A stretch of DNA of 64,000 nt from the NCBI RefSeq assembly GCF_905171765.1, contig NC_053392.1, positions 400,389,899-400,453,898 on the forward strand. The letters are read 5' to 3'. The position numbers and the translations under genes are program-made. A model generated the notes under the pieces. It ran no database searches, was not told the DNA's origin, and worked only from the letters and a program-made list of their open reading frames with translations. Below are positions 11,801-23,466 of the stretch, piece after piece (the stretch's first letter is position 1; each line of letters starts with the position of its first letter). This DNA comes from Bufo bufo (lineage: Eukaryota; Chordata; Amphibia; Anura; Bufonidae).

Positions 11801-12334
11801 CAATGCATGTGACACTTTCATGACACCCCGCCAGCAACCTCACCCTGAAGCGCGGCCTACTGTCCCAGGGAGGGAAAAGTTTTGGAAGATGGTGAAGGAA
11901 TACATAGCAGACCGTGTCAGCTTCCTCAATGATCCCTCGGTGACTTACAACTACTGGGTGTCCAAGCTGGACACGTGGCACGAACTTGCACTTTATGCCT
12001 TAAAGGTGCTGGCCTGCCCTGCTGCCAGCGTATATTGTCTGAGCGTGTATTTAGTGCTGCTGGTGGCATTATAACAGATAAGCATATCCGCTTGTCCACT
12101 GACAATGCTGACAGGTTGACTCAGATAAAAATGAACAAGGCCTGGATTGCCCCTGATTTCTGCACTCCACCAGAGGAAAGCTGAGCTAATGGTGAACAAA
12201 ATCGCAATTTAAATGTATGCTTTATAATGAACTCAATCCACAAGATTTAGATGCACCCTTTTCACCGCAAAAAAAGGTTATATGTTTGAATCCTGTTTTC
12301 TCATCCTCCTTCTCCTCTTCCATACAGTATATAT

Positions 12335-13170
12335 GCCATCACTACAATGTTTTATAGGGTCTGCTCACCTTCAGGCCCTCACCTCTAATGTTTTATACGG
12401 TCTGCTCACCTGTAGGCCCTCACCTCTAATGTTTTATACTGTCTGCTCACCTGTAGGTCCTCACTTCAATGTTTTATACGGTCTGCTCACCTGTAGGCCC
12501 TCACTACAATGTTTTATAGGGTCAGCTCACCTTCAGGCCCTCACCTCCAATGTTTTATACGGTCTGCTCACCTGTAGGCCCTCACTACAATGTTTTATAG
12601 GGTCCGCTCACCTTCAGGCCCTCACCTCCAATGTTTTATACGGTCTGCTCACCGGTACGCCCTCACCTCCAATGTTTTATACGGTCTGCTCACCTGTAGG
12701 CCCTCACTACAATGTTTTATAGGGTCCGCTCACCTTCAGGCCCTCACCTCCAATATTTTATACGGTCTGCTCACTGGTAGGCCCTCACCTCTAATGTTTT
12801 ATACGGTCTGCTCACCTGTAGGCCCTCACTACAATGTTTTATAGGGTCTGCTCACCTTCAAGCCCTCACCTCCATTGTTTTATACTGTCTGCTCACCTGT
12901 AGGTCCTCACCTCTAATGATTTAAACAGTCTGCTCACCTGTAGGCCTCCACCTGTAATGTTTTATGCGGTCTTCTCACCTGAAGGCCCTCACATAGAATG
13001 TTTTAGAGCGTCAGCTGAACAGCAGGCCCTCACATATAATGTTTTAGAAGGTCAGCTCAGCAGCAGGCACTCGCCCCTAATTTTTTATAGGGTCACCAGC
13101 ATGCCCTCGCTCCGAATGTTTTGGAGGGTCACTAGCAGGCCATCAAGAATAATTTTTAAAGGGTGTGTAT
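12335..13170. repeat. 41-bp tandem array at 3' side of hAT element 1
   Basis: About 20 units of AATGTTTTATACGGTCTGC, TCACCTGTAGGCCCTCAC. Two variants recur, one with TATAGGGTC...CCTTCAGG and one with TATACGGTC...CCTGTAGG, alternating through much of the middle part. Units decay toward the 3' side (13000-13170). Long frames here are repeat translations. Confidence 0.9.
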
Positions 13171-13610
13171 AATGCCCTCCTTTATGTGTAAGAAAGGGTG
13201 TATTGGAGTGCTGGTTCCTTGTAATATTAGAGCATGGTCCGACAGTGTGGATAGCCGGATGCAGACAAGGGATGTTCACATGTGATCAGCTGCACCAGGA
13301 AGTCAATATCATCATGAGGATGGATAAGTTGGTATCAGAGGACAGCCGCAACCTGGGTAATTTCTTCATGGTGTGGCAACCTTGGCTAACTTTACAAGAT
13401 TCCCTTGAATTTCAGGAGCTGTTTCAGTTCCTTCCTTCCTCTTTATTGGCCTCTCTGTTACATTTGGTGTCTTTTGTGTCCTTTTTTATGTATGTCCTTT
13501 TTGTGTAGGAAGAGGCATGTTGTTAACTACTTTGTACTTAGTACTTGTAATGTTACAATAAATACCATACATGGTCTGTTATTCTTTTGCAATATTTGCT
13601 GATACCAAAA

Positions 13611-13757
13611 CATGCACCAAAAACTGTAAAACATTACAAAAGCGCAAAAAAACTATGTGATACACCAACCTATGGGTAGTGTCACACAGCATTTTGTGGC
13701 ACTTTTTGATGCAGTTTTGAGCCAAATACAGAAATGAATCCAGCAAGAATGAAAAGT

Positions 13758-13793
<36 letters not shown>

Positions 13794-13880
13794 CAAAACA
13801 AGGGCAGCACAGCCAAAAAAAATGAAAAGAGTCACTGGGTGCCAGCGGCTATGGGGGCAATCCGCCACCGGACTTACATA
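13611..13880. other. MITE-like fragment and GATA microsatellite
   Basis: GGTAGTGTCACACAGC (13675-13690) resembles the start of a Harbinger-type MITE, but the partner end is not evident. A (GATA)n tract of about eight units follows at 13759-13792. A few GATA units recur directly after the next inverted repeat (15663-15680). Confidence 0.5.
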
Positions 13881-13940
13881 AAATATTGAATTCCGCAGCA
13901 CATCCAGAAAAAAAACGTGAGTTTATTCACCAAAGATACA

Positions 13941-13980
13941 GCAACATTTCAATCTTCTCAATGGGATCTTTCTCAAGCAA
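13941..13980 (-). ncRNA. Hammerhead-like motif, left arm
   Basis: The core UUGAGAAA (13976-13969) is followed by a stem II region GAUCC...AGAUU with one mismatch, then GAAA (13950-13947), then UGUUGC. GC before the core can pair with GC after UU as stem I. Compared with the consensus CUGANGA, positions 3 and 8 are U and A rather than C and G. Confidence 0.4.
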
Positions 13981-15523
13981 TAGTGATACAGAGTAGTGCT
14001 CAAACACAGGTATATATACACCCACAATGCAATTCATCAATAAAAGGAATTAAAAATAATTAATTCAAATAACATCAATATCAGTGTGAAAAAATACATA
14101 AGTGAAAGTACGTCATCAGAATATAGGTGAATTATAACATGATGAACTCATAAGAGTAAAAAACACTGTTATTATATCTCATATATTCATATAAAAACCA
14201 AGGTTCATCATAACTAGTGATAATTACATGAGTAGACAAACATGTGAGAACACATATGGGATAAGGTAAAAAACAGTTGAAGGCAATAAAGGCAGTATGT
14301 GAACACTGACCAGTATGGAGACATATCATCAGCCTGAGCATCTTCACAAGTCGATTGCGCATGTCAGTAGAAATTTCCGAGCACCTGACCCGATCACCTG
14401 ACCAACCGATGTCAGTAGGTATAGGTCACGTGATCGGATCAGTGAAAATTGCATAGTGCGTCACCGAAGGTCCTTGCTGTCACAGGTAATTCCACATTGG
14501 ATCATCGTAACTACCAAGGGCCTGCACTTATCATGGGGCCACTGAAAGAGTCACATGATCGGCTATTATAGTGACGCACAGAAGATTATGAATCTATACC
14601 AAAGATAAATACAATATGACAACATAAATGGCTCTTTTACAGTGATATAAGTATAAACAATATCACGGGTGGTCACCCAACATTCAACTCCTTTAGTATG
14701 CTCCATACAGCAATATATAATGAATAGTAACAATTCATGAATGAGAAATAATGTTAATAGGCAATAAAGAGTTGCCTGTTAACATTATTTATTATTTATT
14801 ATTCATGAATTGTTACTATTCATTATATATTGCTGTATGGAGCATAGTAATGGAGTTGTATGTTGGGTGACCACCCGTGATATTGTTTATACTTATGTCA
14901 CTGTAATAGAGCCATTTATGTTGTCATATTGTATTTATCTTTGATATATATTTATAATCTTCTGTGCGTCACTATAATATCCGATCATGTGACTCTTTCA
15001 GTGGCCCCATGATAGTGCAGGCCCTTGGTAGTTACGATGATCCAATGTGGAATTACCTGTGACTGCAAGGACCTTCGGTGACGCACTATGCAATTTTCAC
15101 TGATCCGATCATGTGACCTATACCTACTGACGTCATTTGGTCAGGTGATCGGGTCAGGTGATCGGAGATTTCTACTGACATGCGCAATCGACTTGTGAAG
15201 ACGCTCAGGCTGATGATATGTCTCCATGCTGGTCAGTGTTCACATACTGCCTTTATTGCCTTCAACTGTTTTTTACCTTATCACATATGTGTTCTCACAT
15301 GTTTGTCTAATCATGTAATTATCACTAGTTATGATGAACCTTGGTTTTTATATGAATATATGAGATATAATCACAGTGTCTTTTACTCTTATGAGTTCAT
15401 CATGTTATAATTCACCTATATTCGGATGATGTACTTTCACTTATGTCTTTTTTCACACTGATATTGATGTTATTTGTATTAATTATTTTTAATTCCTTTT
15501 ATTGATGAATTGCATTGTGGGTG

Positions 15524-15605
15524 TATATATACCTGTGTTTGAGCACTACTCTGTATCACTATTGCTTGAGAAAGATCCCATTGAGAGGATTGAAACGCTG
15601 CTGTA
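15524..15605 (+). ncRNA. TATA box and hammerhead-like motif, right arm
   Basis: TATATATA at 15524-15531 lies 35 bases before the core UUGAGAAA (15566-15573). Stem II pairs GAUCC (15574-15578) with GGAUU (15587-15591), and GAAA is at 15592-15595. The following CGCUGC has C where the cleavage-site U is expected, so this copy may be inactive while the left arm keeps U. Confidence 0.4.
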
Positions 15606-15770
15606 TCTTTGGTGAATAAACACAAGTTTTTTTTCTGGATGTGCTGCGGAATTCAATATTTTAGATAGATAGATAGATATAATGAGGATAGACGCTTTTC
15701 TGTATCTACTGTTGGTAATCACAATGAGTTATTCTATAGTCAGCTGCTTCTCACAGTTAAAGTCTGCTTT

Positions 15771-15910
15771 GGCCACTTTCACATTGCAGTACTTGGGCAG
15801 TATTTTGCATTAGTAATGCGAACACAAAAGCGATAAACCTGCACATGTTTACCTCTATGTTTTGGACCCACTCCTAGTTTTTGTTTTAGATACATCATAT
15901 GAAAGTGGCC
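15771..15910. mobile_element. Short Harbinger-like MITE
   Basis: Ends GGCCACTTTCACA and its near complement ATGAAAGTGGCC enclose 140 bp. The termini resemble those of the GGCTACTTTCACAC elements elsewhere in the window. The 3-bp flanks do not match (TTT and TAA), so a target duplication cannot be confirmed. Confidence 0.55.
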
Positions 15911-16922
15911 TAAGCTGCCTCTTTTTGAATGCGAATAAAGCATTGTAGAATATTACAGATTTATATTTCCTGCATGACAAATGTAGGCAATTTAGACCTC
16001 AGGTTTCCATGTCCTTTTTATTTTTAATTTTTTTTGTCATTTAGTAAAATTTACTACCACTAGATGGCAGTTAAACACCAAAAATGAAACACGGCAATAC
16101 AATGTTTCCATGAGTATATAAAATGTCACTTTTATATATGTATATAGCGAGTTTTTTAAGCCTTGGTTCAATGTATTGTTGTCATATATTAATTGATTAA
16201 GAGTATACAGAAAGCAAAATAAAAAAAATCTGCAGAAGTAAATGAAATATGCTTTATAAATAGAAACTTAAATTAGCAACTCCTTCAAAAAAATATTTTA
16301 GATAATAACCTGTTACATCGAATTTTCTACACTATGCAAATACTTTCGTTATTTTCTAAGATTAAATAACAACAGTGGTAATTTTGCTAGGTTTAACATT
16401 TGAAATTACAATTTAAGATTTGCCAATCACCATTGCTGAATCTGTAAAACAAACCACCAATTTTGCTCAAGCATTACAGTTTTTCTGTAAGATGTAGGTC
16501 GTCTCCAAAAGAAATAAAAATACTTTCGTTATTATTGCATTCCAGTTTTTACTAAGCCGCAAAGTAATCAACACAGATAATTATTACAAAGGGATTTGAG
16601 GAAGCTGGAGGCTGGGTAGAGAAGTGTAAAATAAGTTTAGTGTCGATACAAATAAGGTTATACACAAACCATAAAAGCATATTTTTCATTATGTATTAAA
16701 TAGTAAAACAGTGGGTACAGCTGTCATTAAGAGAGACTTTCCATTTTCAGACTTTTCAGGGATATTACTGGAAAGTAAACATATCTTTAGCAACAGTGGC
16801 AGGAGCTACCAATGCTATTAAGATCATGGAAAGCATCAAGTGATACATAAATGCACATGACAAAAATCTATCTTTGACTCTGTAGGAGACCACACATGGA
16901 ATCAGATTAATTAACCCCTTAA
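15911..16922. other. Unassigned AT-rich stretch
   Basis: No coding region or transposon end was recognised. CTTTCGTTATT occurs twice (near 16345 and 16522), which may be chance. Confidence 0.4.
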
Positions 16923-17687
16923 AGGGTTTCTATCACTTCATATGACATAATTAGCTCTCAGACACTAGCGATCCGCTAGTGTCTGCTCTGGCCAACCATC
17001 CTAATATAAGAGCTTTTTGGGCAGCCGTTTTGCTAAAAAAATAACTTTTATAAATATGCTAATGAGCCTCTAGGTGCTATGTGGGCGTCATTAGCACCTA
17101 GAGGCTCCGTCTACCTTCATACACAGCCACCGCCCAGCGCGTCCCTCCAGCCCGCCCATCTCCTGATGAATGCGATCCTCCGTGTGACGCAACGGACGAA
17201 TTCTCGCGCATGCGCCGTGCGCGGCTGTATTCGGCGCATGCGCAGAGAATGTCTGACCGCTTCCCAGCTCAGACATCTCCACTGCGCCTGCGCCGATGAC
17301 GTCAAAGTGCTCCAAGGAACAGGCGCAGTGGAGATGTCTGAGCAGGGAAGCGGTCAGACATTCTCTGCGCATGCGCCGAATACAGCCGCGCACGGCGCAT
17401 GCGCGAGAATTCGTCCGTTGCGTCACACGGAGGATCGCATTCATCAGGAGATGGGCGGGCTGGAGGGACGCGCTGGGCGGTGGCTGTGTATGAAGGTAGA
17501 CGGAGCCTCTAGGTGCTAATGATGCCCACATAGCACCTAGAGGCTCATTAGCATATTTATAAAAGTTATTTTTTTAGCAAAACGGCTGCCCAAAAAGCTC
17601 TTATATTAGGATGGTTGGCCAGAGCAGACACTAGCGGATCGCTAGTGTCTGAGAGCTAATTATGGCATACGAAGTGATAGAAACCCT
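16923..17687. mobile_element. piggyBac-type 765-bp palindromic MITE
   Basis: TTAA flanks both sides (16919-16922 and 17688-17691). Ends are AGGGTTTCTATCAC and its exact complement. The two arms are near-perfect inverted repeats along almost the whole length, centred near 17305. As a result the 146-codon frames on opposite strands (17079-17519 plus, 17091-17531 minus) encode almost the same product. That is a geometric effect and not evidence for a gene. Each arm has two GCGCATGCGC palindromes and the centre has TGACGTCA. High arm identity points to recent insertion or arm conversion. Confidence 0.9.
17206..17404. promoter_or_regulatory. Four NRF1-like sites and a CRE in the palindrome core
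   Basis: GCGCATGCGC stands at 17206-17215, 17234-17243, 17367-17376 and 17395-17404. TGACGTCA, the full CREB/ATF palindrome, is at 17297-17304. NRF1 binds YGCGCAYGCGCR. The four sites fit the core of that consensus. Binding is inferred and not shown. Confidence 0.55.
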
Positions 17688-17691
17688 TTAA

Positions 17692-19365
17692 GAATGCAGC
17701 CTAGTTTGGACCTTTAGGACATAGCCCCATTTTGCAAATGTGACAAATCACTTTATGTAATAATAACTTTTACTCAGGGGTGTACCGCTCATGAGGCAAT
17801 CTTAAGTGGCGCTCTGCTAGAACTGCAGGGTTTGGTTACAACACAAATTGATGCTACCCAACAAAAGACAGACAGCACCTAGTATGCTACTGCGTTTCTC
17901 TGCAATATATGCATTGTCTGGGGGTTCTCTCTCATTATGGAGAGCGCCTAGTATGTGTTGTACATGTGCAAAGGCCAGGCAACGCCCCTCTGAGTTTCTG
18001 GGAAAGATATTCAAATTAGCTTTCCTAAGCCTATCTGATATAAGATGTGCTAAGTTTCATATATTTTTCCCAGAAACCCAGAGAAACATTGACTGAGTTA
18101 AGATACTGTTCATGCATATTCGGGTCCCTCCATAAGAGGAAATTGTACCTCAACCAAGGCCTATTAGCAGCCAAGCAAAGTTTCTTTGCTCAGCTCTGTT
18201 AAAGGGAAGTTACTCAGAAACAGCTGGATTCCTGATAGGAGACAATTTTTATTCCCTTTTGTAAAGGAGACTGGCTTGCATGACTTTTTTCCAGGGAAGC
18301 ATTGGATGATTGCAAGCACAGCAATAGACAAAAATCCCATTGCGAAAAAGCACTGTTTGAATAGTTTGAGGCTACCACTGAAAACCGTAGAAAAAAGAAT
18401 ATGGGAAAATTGATATATGAAAGACCAGGACATATGTATACATAAACATGATAGAGATAAGCAAATCAATTCTATAAATGTAAAATTCATCCTGAGTTTT
18501 AAAAAAAATGTGGATTTTAACTAGAGATGAGCAGATTTGTTTGAGGTCAATTCGTCAACATTTTTGAAAAGTTCAACTCTAAATCAGTTCTGGACTAATC
18601 AAATATGCTCTAATTAGCCTAAAATTGGTGTATAACACTATTTAGTCCCCTAAGACATATGTTTCTAAATAGCATCAACAAATAAACATGAGTCTAAAAA
18701 AAACGACCCACCCCACATTCAACTGAAAGTTAATCATGTGATCTAACTTCCCATACAAAACAACTAGAATATCACAGCCAGAATTGCACTTCTCTCAATG
18801 AGACATGCTAGCTCTCCTTCCAGAAAGACAAAAGACCCTTAATGTCTCAAGCAGGCTGGCCTTAGGGATTACTCTTTAAGATGCTCTTTATCATTAGGGA
18901 GACCCAAAAATATTCATGATGAGTACTGTATGCCAGTCGGCACCACTGTCGCTTTCTGGGAAGAATAGATGCACATTTGCATATCTTACTTCTGCTGGCA
19001 TTAGAAGGATATTCCCTCTTTTTGTTTTTGTCAAGCAAGCTAATATACATACATTTGGGTTTCTGGGAAAGATATTCAAATGAGCTTTTCTTCCAAAAAA
19101 GAAAATAATTCTAATATTATCTCATGCCAGCCAAATGAGATATGCACATTTCCATATATTCTTCCTAGGAACCAAGACTAGTGTCACATGGTATACAATA
19201 CTCATGAATATTTTTTTTGCTTGATATAGAGCACCCTGAAGAGTACCCCCAATGCCAGTTAACCAAGCAAAGACATTTTCTCTTGGGTGGGATACTCTAG
19301 TTCTTTCTTCTCACTTTCAGTTGAATATTATTTTGGAGGCCTCTCTCTGGTTCATTGGATATTAC
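17692..19365. other. Old dispersed repeats and a hAT-like end
   Basis: TTTCTGGGAAAGATATTCAA occurs at about 17996 and again at 19061, followed each time by an AT(T/G)AGCTTT-like tail, and shorter variants (GGGAAGAATA) are nearby. This suggests two or three diverged copies of an unknown repeat. At 18532 TAGAGATGAGCAGATTTG resembles the hAT end seen at 63692, but no partner end was located. No gene was recognised. Confidence 0.45.
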
Positions 19366-20096
19366 CATATTTTTCATCCTATAAGACGCATCGGCCCATA
19401 AGACGCACATAGGTTTTAGAGTGGGACAATAAGAAAAAAATATTTTTCATTATTCCTCAGGTCAGACCACCAATCAGACTCCCAATGTTAATCAGACCTC
19501 AGCTAACAGCCCCAATAAGATCCCCAATGTTAATCAGACCCCAATAAGACCTAAAATCAGACCCCCAATCAGACCTCAGCTCAGACCCCAATATGAATGA
19601 CCCCAATAAGACCTCAGATAAGAGCCCCATGCCTCTCATCAGCCCCCAGTAGCCTCATATCAGCCCCCAGTAGCCTCATATCAGCCACCAGTAGCCTCAT
19701 ATCAGCCCCAGTAGCCTCATATCAGCCCCTAGTAGCCTCATATAAGCCACCAGTAGCCTCATATCAGCCCCCAGTAGCCTCATAGCAGCCCCAGTAGCCT
19801 TATAGCAGCCCCCAGTAGCCTTATAGCAGCCACCAGTAGCCTTATAGCAGCCCCCAGTGGCTTCTCATCAGCCCCAAGCAGCCTCTCCATCAGCCCCCAG
19901 TGCCTCTCACCAGCCCCCAGAAGTGTCCATCAGCCTCATAAATATAAAATAAAAATAAAAACACTTACCTCACCTGCTCCTGGACGCCATCGCTCCTTTC
20001 CTCCAACGCGATCTGAATCCTCCTGCTGTCGGCACAGTGGGACATCACAGAGCACCTCACGCTGTGCGCAGCCCTGCACAGCCGACAACCGAGGAC
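19366..20096. mobile_element. MITE fragment with ATAAGACGCA end and 21-24-bp array
   Basis: The start carries TCCTATAAGACGCATCGG and a second ATAAGACGCAC, a motif known from widespread vertebrate hAT MITEs. A tandem array (19625-19925) has units like CCAGTAGCCTCATATCAGCC. The end (about 19965-20096) matches the inner part of the hAT element at 60610-62725: CACGCTGTGCGCAGCCCTG then CACAGCCGAC. It is cut by hAT element 2 at 20097. Confidence 0.6.
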
Positions 20097-21039
20097 TAGA
20101 GATGTCGCGAACACAAAATTTGCTGTTCGCGAATGCGAATTTACGCAAATGTTCGCGAACGGGCAAACCGGGCGAACAGCCATAGACTTTAATAGGCAGG
20201 CGAATTTTAAAACCCACAGGGACTCTTTCTGGCCACAATAGTGATGGAAAAGTTGTTTCAAGGGGACTAACACCTGGACTGTGGCATGCCGGAGGGGGAT
20301 CAATGGCAAAACTCCCATGGAAAATTACGTAGTTGACGCAGAGTCGGGTTTTAATCTATAAAGGGCATAAATCACCTAACATTCCTAAATTGTTTGGAAT
20401 AACGTGCTTTAAAACATCCAGTGTGTGTATACAATCAGGTACGATGTTGTATCGATCAGGTAGTGTAAGGGTTACGCCCGCTTCACAGTGACAGACCAAA
20501 CTCTGACAGACCAAACTCCCCGTTTAACGCACCGCAAACAACCGCAAAGAGTTGTCAATAGTTGACACACTCATGACATAAATTTTATTCCTCTATGCGT
20601 CAATCTTGGTGTAGTGATGACTGTGCTCGTGCACACACTCGGGAGATTGCAGGCGATGACGGTTTTTTAAAGCCTATAGATGTGCTGAGGTAGTTCAGTG
20701 ACAGTTAAGTGACCCAGAAAACAATGATTCTGTAGTGTGGGCCCATTGTTGGCCTAGTAGGCTTTAATGATCACCTTAGATGATCACAAAGAAAATTAAT
20801 GTTTTTTCTATGAAAAATTATCCAGCCGATCACTTTTGGTCTGTTCACAATGAAGCAACGACCTTATCATCTGGGGTGTGCCAACATTGCCAACACACTC
20901 ATAGAGGTGATCGCTTCATTGTGATATGCAAGCCCCTTCACCACAACAAGGTAACGATCACGAAGGGGAATTGACACATGTATGTGCCTTTTTTTTGTTT
21001 TGTTTTTGCAGCCACAGTGCAGCACCAGAGGCCAGAAAA

Positions 21040-23466
21040 ATTAGGCATGTACTCCTGCTGCGCTGAAGGTCCTTTCTGACAGGACACTTGAAGCAGGGCA
21101 GGCCAGAAGTTCTATCACAAATTGGGATAGCTCAGGCCACAGGTCAAGCCTGCACACCCAGTAGTCAAGGGGTTCATCGCTCCTCAGAGTGTCGATATCT
21201 GCAGTTAAGGCGAGGTAGTCTGCTACCTGTCGGTCGAGTCATTCTCTGAGGGTGGACCCCGAAGGGCTGTGGCGATGCGTAGGACTTAAAAAGGTCTGCA
21301 TGTCCTCCATCAACAACACGTCTGTAAAGCGTCCTGTCCTTGCCGGCGTGGTTGTGGTAGGAGGAGGATTACTTTCACCTCTTCCCCTGTTAGAATCCCG
21401 TTGTGATGTGACATCACCCTTATACGCTGTGTAAAGCATACTTTTTAACTTGTTTTGGAACTGCTGCATTATTTCCGACTTCCGGTAATTCGGTAACATT
21501 TCAGCCACTTTCTGCTTATACCGGGGGTCTAGTAGCGTGGCCACCAAGTACAGGTCGTTCTCCTTCAGCCTTTTTATGCGAGGGTCCCTCAACAGGCATG
21601 ACAGCATGAAAGACCCCATTTGCACAAGGTTGGATGCCGAGCTACTCATGTCCCGTTCCTCGCCCTCACTGATCTCATTGAAGATCTGTTCTCCCCCCCA
21701 GCCATGTACAACACCACAGGTCCCAGATAGGTGACAACGAGCACCCTGGGATGCCTGCTGTGGTTGGTCTTCCTCCTCCTCAAAGCCACATTCCTCCTCT
21801 GACTCCTCTTTCTCAGACTCCTCTTCCAGCGTTGCCGCAGGTCCAGCAAGCGATGATGATAAGGCTGTTTCTGGTGGTGATGGTGACCACACTTTTCCTC
21901 TTCACGCTCATCTACGGCCTGATCCAGCACTCTTCGCAGGGCACGCTCCAGGAAGAAAACAAATGGAAGAGGTCGCTGATGGTGCCTTCAGTGCGACTGA
22001 CTAGGATTGTCACCTCCTCAAAAGGATGCATGAGCCTACAGGCATTGCGCATGAGTGTCGAGTAACGTGGCAAAAAAATACCCAGCTCCGCAGAGGCTTT
22101 CCTAGCACCCCGGTCATACAAATACTCGTTGACGGCTTTTTCTTGTTGGAGCAGGCAGTCGAACATTAGGAGTGTTGAATTCCAATGTGTCTGGCAGCAG
22201 AAGAGGACTCAGCCGAGGAGGTTAGCGAAGAGGATGGAGTAGGAGGAGTAGAGGAGGTGGCAGTAGGCCTGCCTGCAAGTCGTGGCGGTGTCACCAACTC
22301 CGCTGCAGAGCCACGCATTCCATGCTTGGCAGCCGTCAGCAGGTTTACCCAATGCGCAGTGTACGTGATATACCTGCCCTGACCGTGCTTTGCAGACCAG
22401 ATATCAGTGGTCAGATGGAACCTTGCCCCAACACTGTGTGCCAGACATGCCATGACTTCCTTTTCCACAATAGAGTACAGGTTGGGGATTGCTTTTTGTG
22501 AAAAAAAAATTCGGCCAGGTACCTTCCACTGCAGTGTCCCAATAGCTACAAATTTTTTGAAGGCCTCAGACTCCACCAGCTTGTATGGTAAAAGCCGGCG
22601 GGCTAAGAGTTCCAACAAGCCAGCTGTCAGACGCCAGGCAAGGGGGTGACTCTGTGACATTGTCTTCTTACGCTCAAACATTTCCTTGACAGACACCTGA
22701 CTGTGGGCAGATGAGCAGAAACTGCTGAAGGTGAGAGGCAGAGTGGCGGGTGGTTGAGACGGGGAAAGGAGGACAGCAGTGGTTGACGTGGCTGAAGATG
22801 CTGGACCAGGAGGAGGATGGTGGCTTTGAGTTTGTGTGCTGCTTGTACTCATGTGTTGATCCCATAGGCGTTTGTGATGTGAGATCATGTGCCTTCGCAA
22901 AGCAGTTGTTCCTAGGTGGGTGTTGGACTTCCCACAACTCGGCATAGGTTGCAAATGGCATCGCTGTTATCAGAGGCAGACACACAAAAAAAATGCCACA
23001 CTGCTGAGCTTTGCAATGACGGCATTCTGGTGGTGGCAACAGCATACGTTGATTGGAATGCTGTCTGGCTGACCCCGGGTGCCGATACATGCTGTCTGAC
23101 TGTGCCACTAGCTCCTTGCGACGACCTCCCCCTGCTTCCAACTCGTCTCCTCCTCTCTGTCTCCCCATCTGAACTTTCCCCCTGTTCTTCTTCTCTTCAA
23201 GCGGGCACCCACGTGACATCCACGGACACATCATCATCATCAACCGCTTCACTTGTATCTGACAACTCAGCAAAGGAAGCAGCAGCAGGTACAACATTAT
23301 CATCATCACACTGTACGTCCATGTGTGTTATGCTGCCTGACTGAGACATATCCCTGTTATCTACATCCTCTGCAAAAAGAAAATCACAGCACCACGACCA
23401 CGACGGCCCCTGCGGAGTGGCCTGCCTCTGCCTGTCATTTTTTTTTAGATTAGTGGTACTATGCAT
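21040..23466 (-). pseudogene. hAT transposase 2 with BED zinc finger, broken
   Basis: Read on the minus strand, an acidic N-terminal region (23466-23200) is followed by a BED finger. Its second half, SNTHLGTTALRRHMISHH, lies near 22930-22875, and its first Cys pair is in another frame. The hAT core follows at about 22650-22400: FERKKTMSQSHPLAWRL, then HLTTDIWS with the first acidic residue at 22435-22433. LLDPRYKQKVAEM lies near 21530. The C-terminal dimerisation region (21180-21045) shows LDYWVCRLDLW and LSERTFSAAG. Several frameshifts break the gene. HLGTTALRRH also occurs in hAT element 3, so these two are closer to each other than to hAT element 1. Confidence 0.85.

Larger units (their letters stand above)
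8310..12190 (+). pseudogene. hAT transposase with BED zinc finger, broken
   Basis: The N-terminal part (8310-9110) is basic, then serine-rich and acidic. A BED-type zinc finger follows in a shifted frame, with Cys pair CNLC at 9169-9180 and His pair in CHMASKH near 9238-9258. The hAT catalytic core follows in further frames. HLTTDSW (first acidic residue near 9683) precedes VVSDNGRNL (second near 10078) and CLAHVLNLVV. LLDPRYKENF is at about 11104-11133. The C-terminal dimerisation region is at 11950-12165: YWVSKLDTW, then SERVFSAAGG, with one frame change between them. At least five frame changes and two insertions exclude function. The family is ZBED-like hAT. Confidence 0.85.
6925..13610 (+). 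mobile_element. BED-zinc-finger hAT element 1 with 5' and 3' tandem arrays
   Basis: The layout is short repeats, a 90-bp tandem array (7108-8275), a broken transposase gene (8310-12190), then a 41-bp tandem array (12335-13170) and a unique tail. Terminal inverted repeats were not identified, so both boundaries are estimates. Frameshifts and two internal insertions (10446-10740 and about 11270-11800) show it is long dead. Confidence 0.75.
13880..15662. mobile_element. 1.8-kb inverted repeat of Penelope pseudo-LTR type
   Basis: The left arm (13880 to about 14770) and right arm (about 14775 to 15662) are reverse complements with scattered substitutions. Each arm, read outward, has a TATATATA box, a hammerhead-like core, GAAACG or GAAATG, and AATAAA near its end (GGTGAATAAAC). 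The same order occurs in the pseudo-LTR of Penelope element 2. No RT or endonuclease is present, so it looks like two pseudo-LTR units joined head to head. The identical 76-codon frames in both arms (14132-14362 minus and 15180-15410 plus) have no recognised domain. Confidence 0.6.

Noticed and set aside
12282..12844. 146- and 84-codon frames rich in FIGSAHLQAL-type repeats
   Set aside because: Translation of the 41-bp array of hAT element 1.
17079..17531. Matching 146-codon frames on opposite strands
   Set aside because: They arise because the MITE is a near-perfect palindrome; the product has no domain and the frame runs through the inverted arms.
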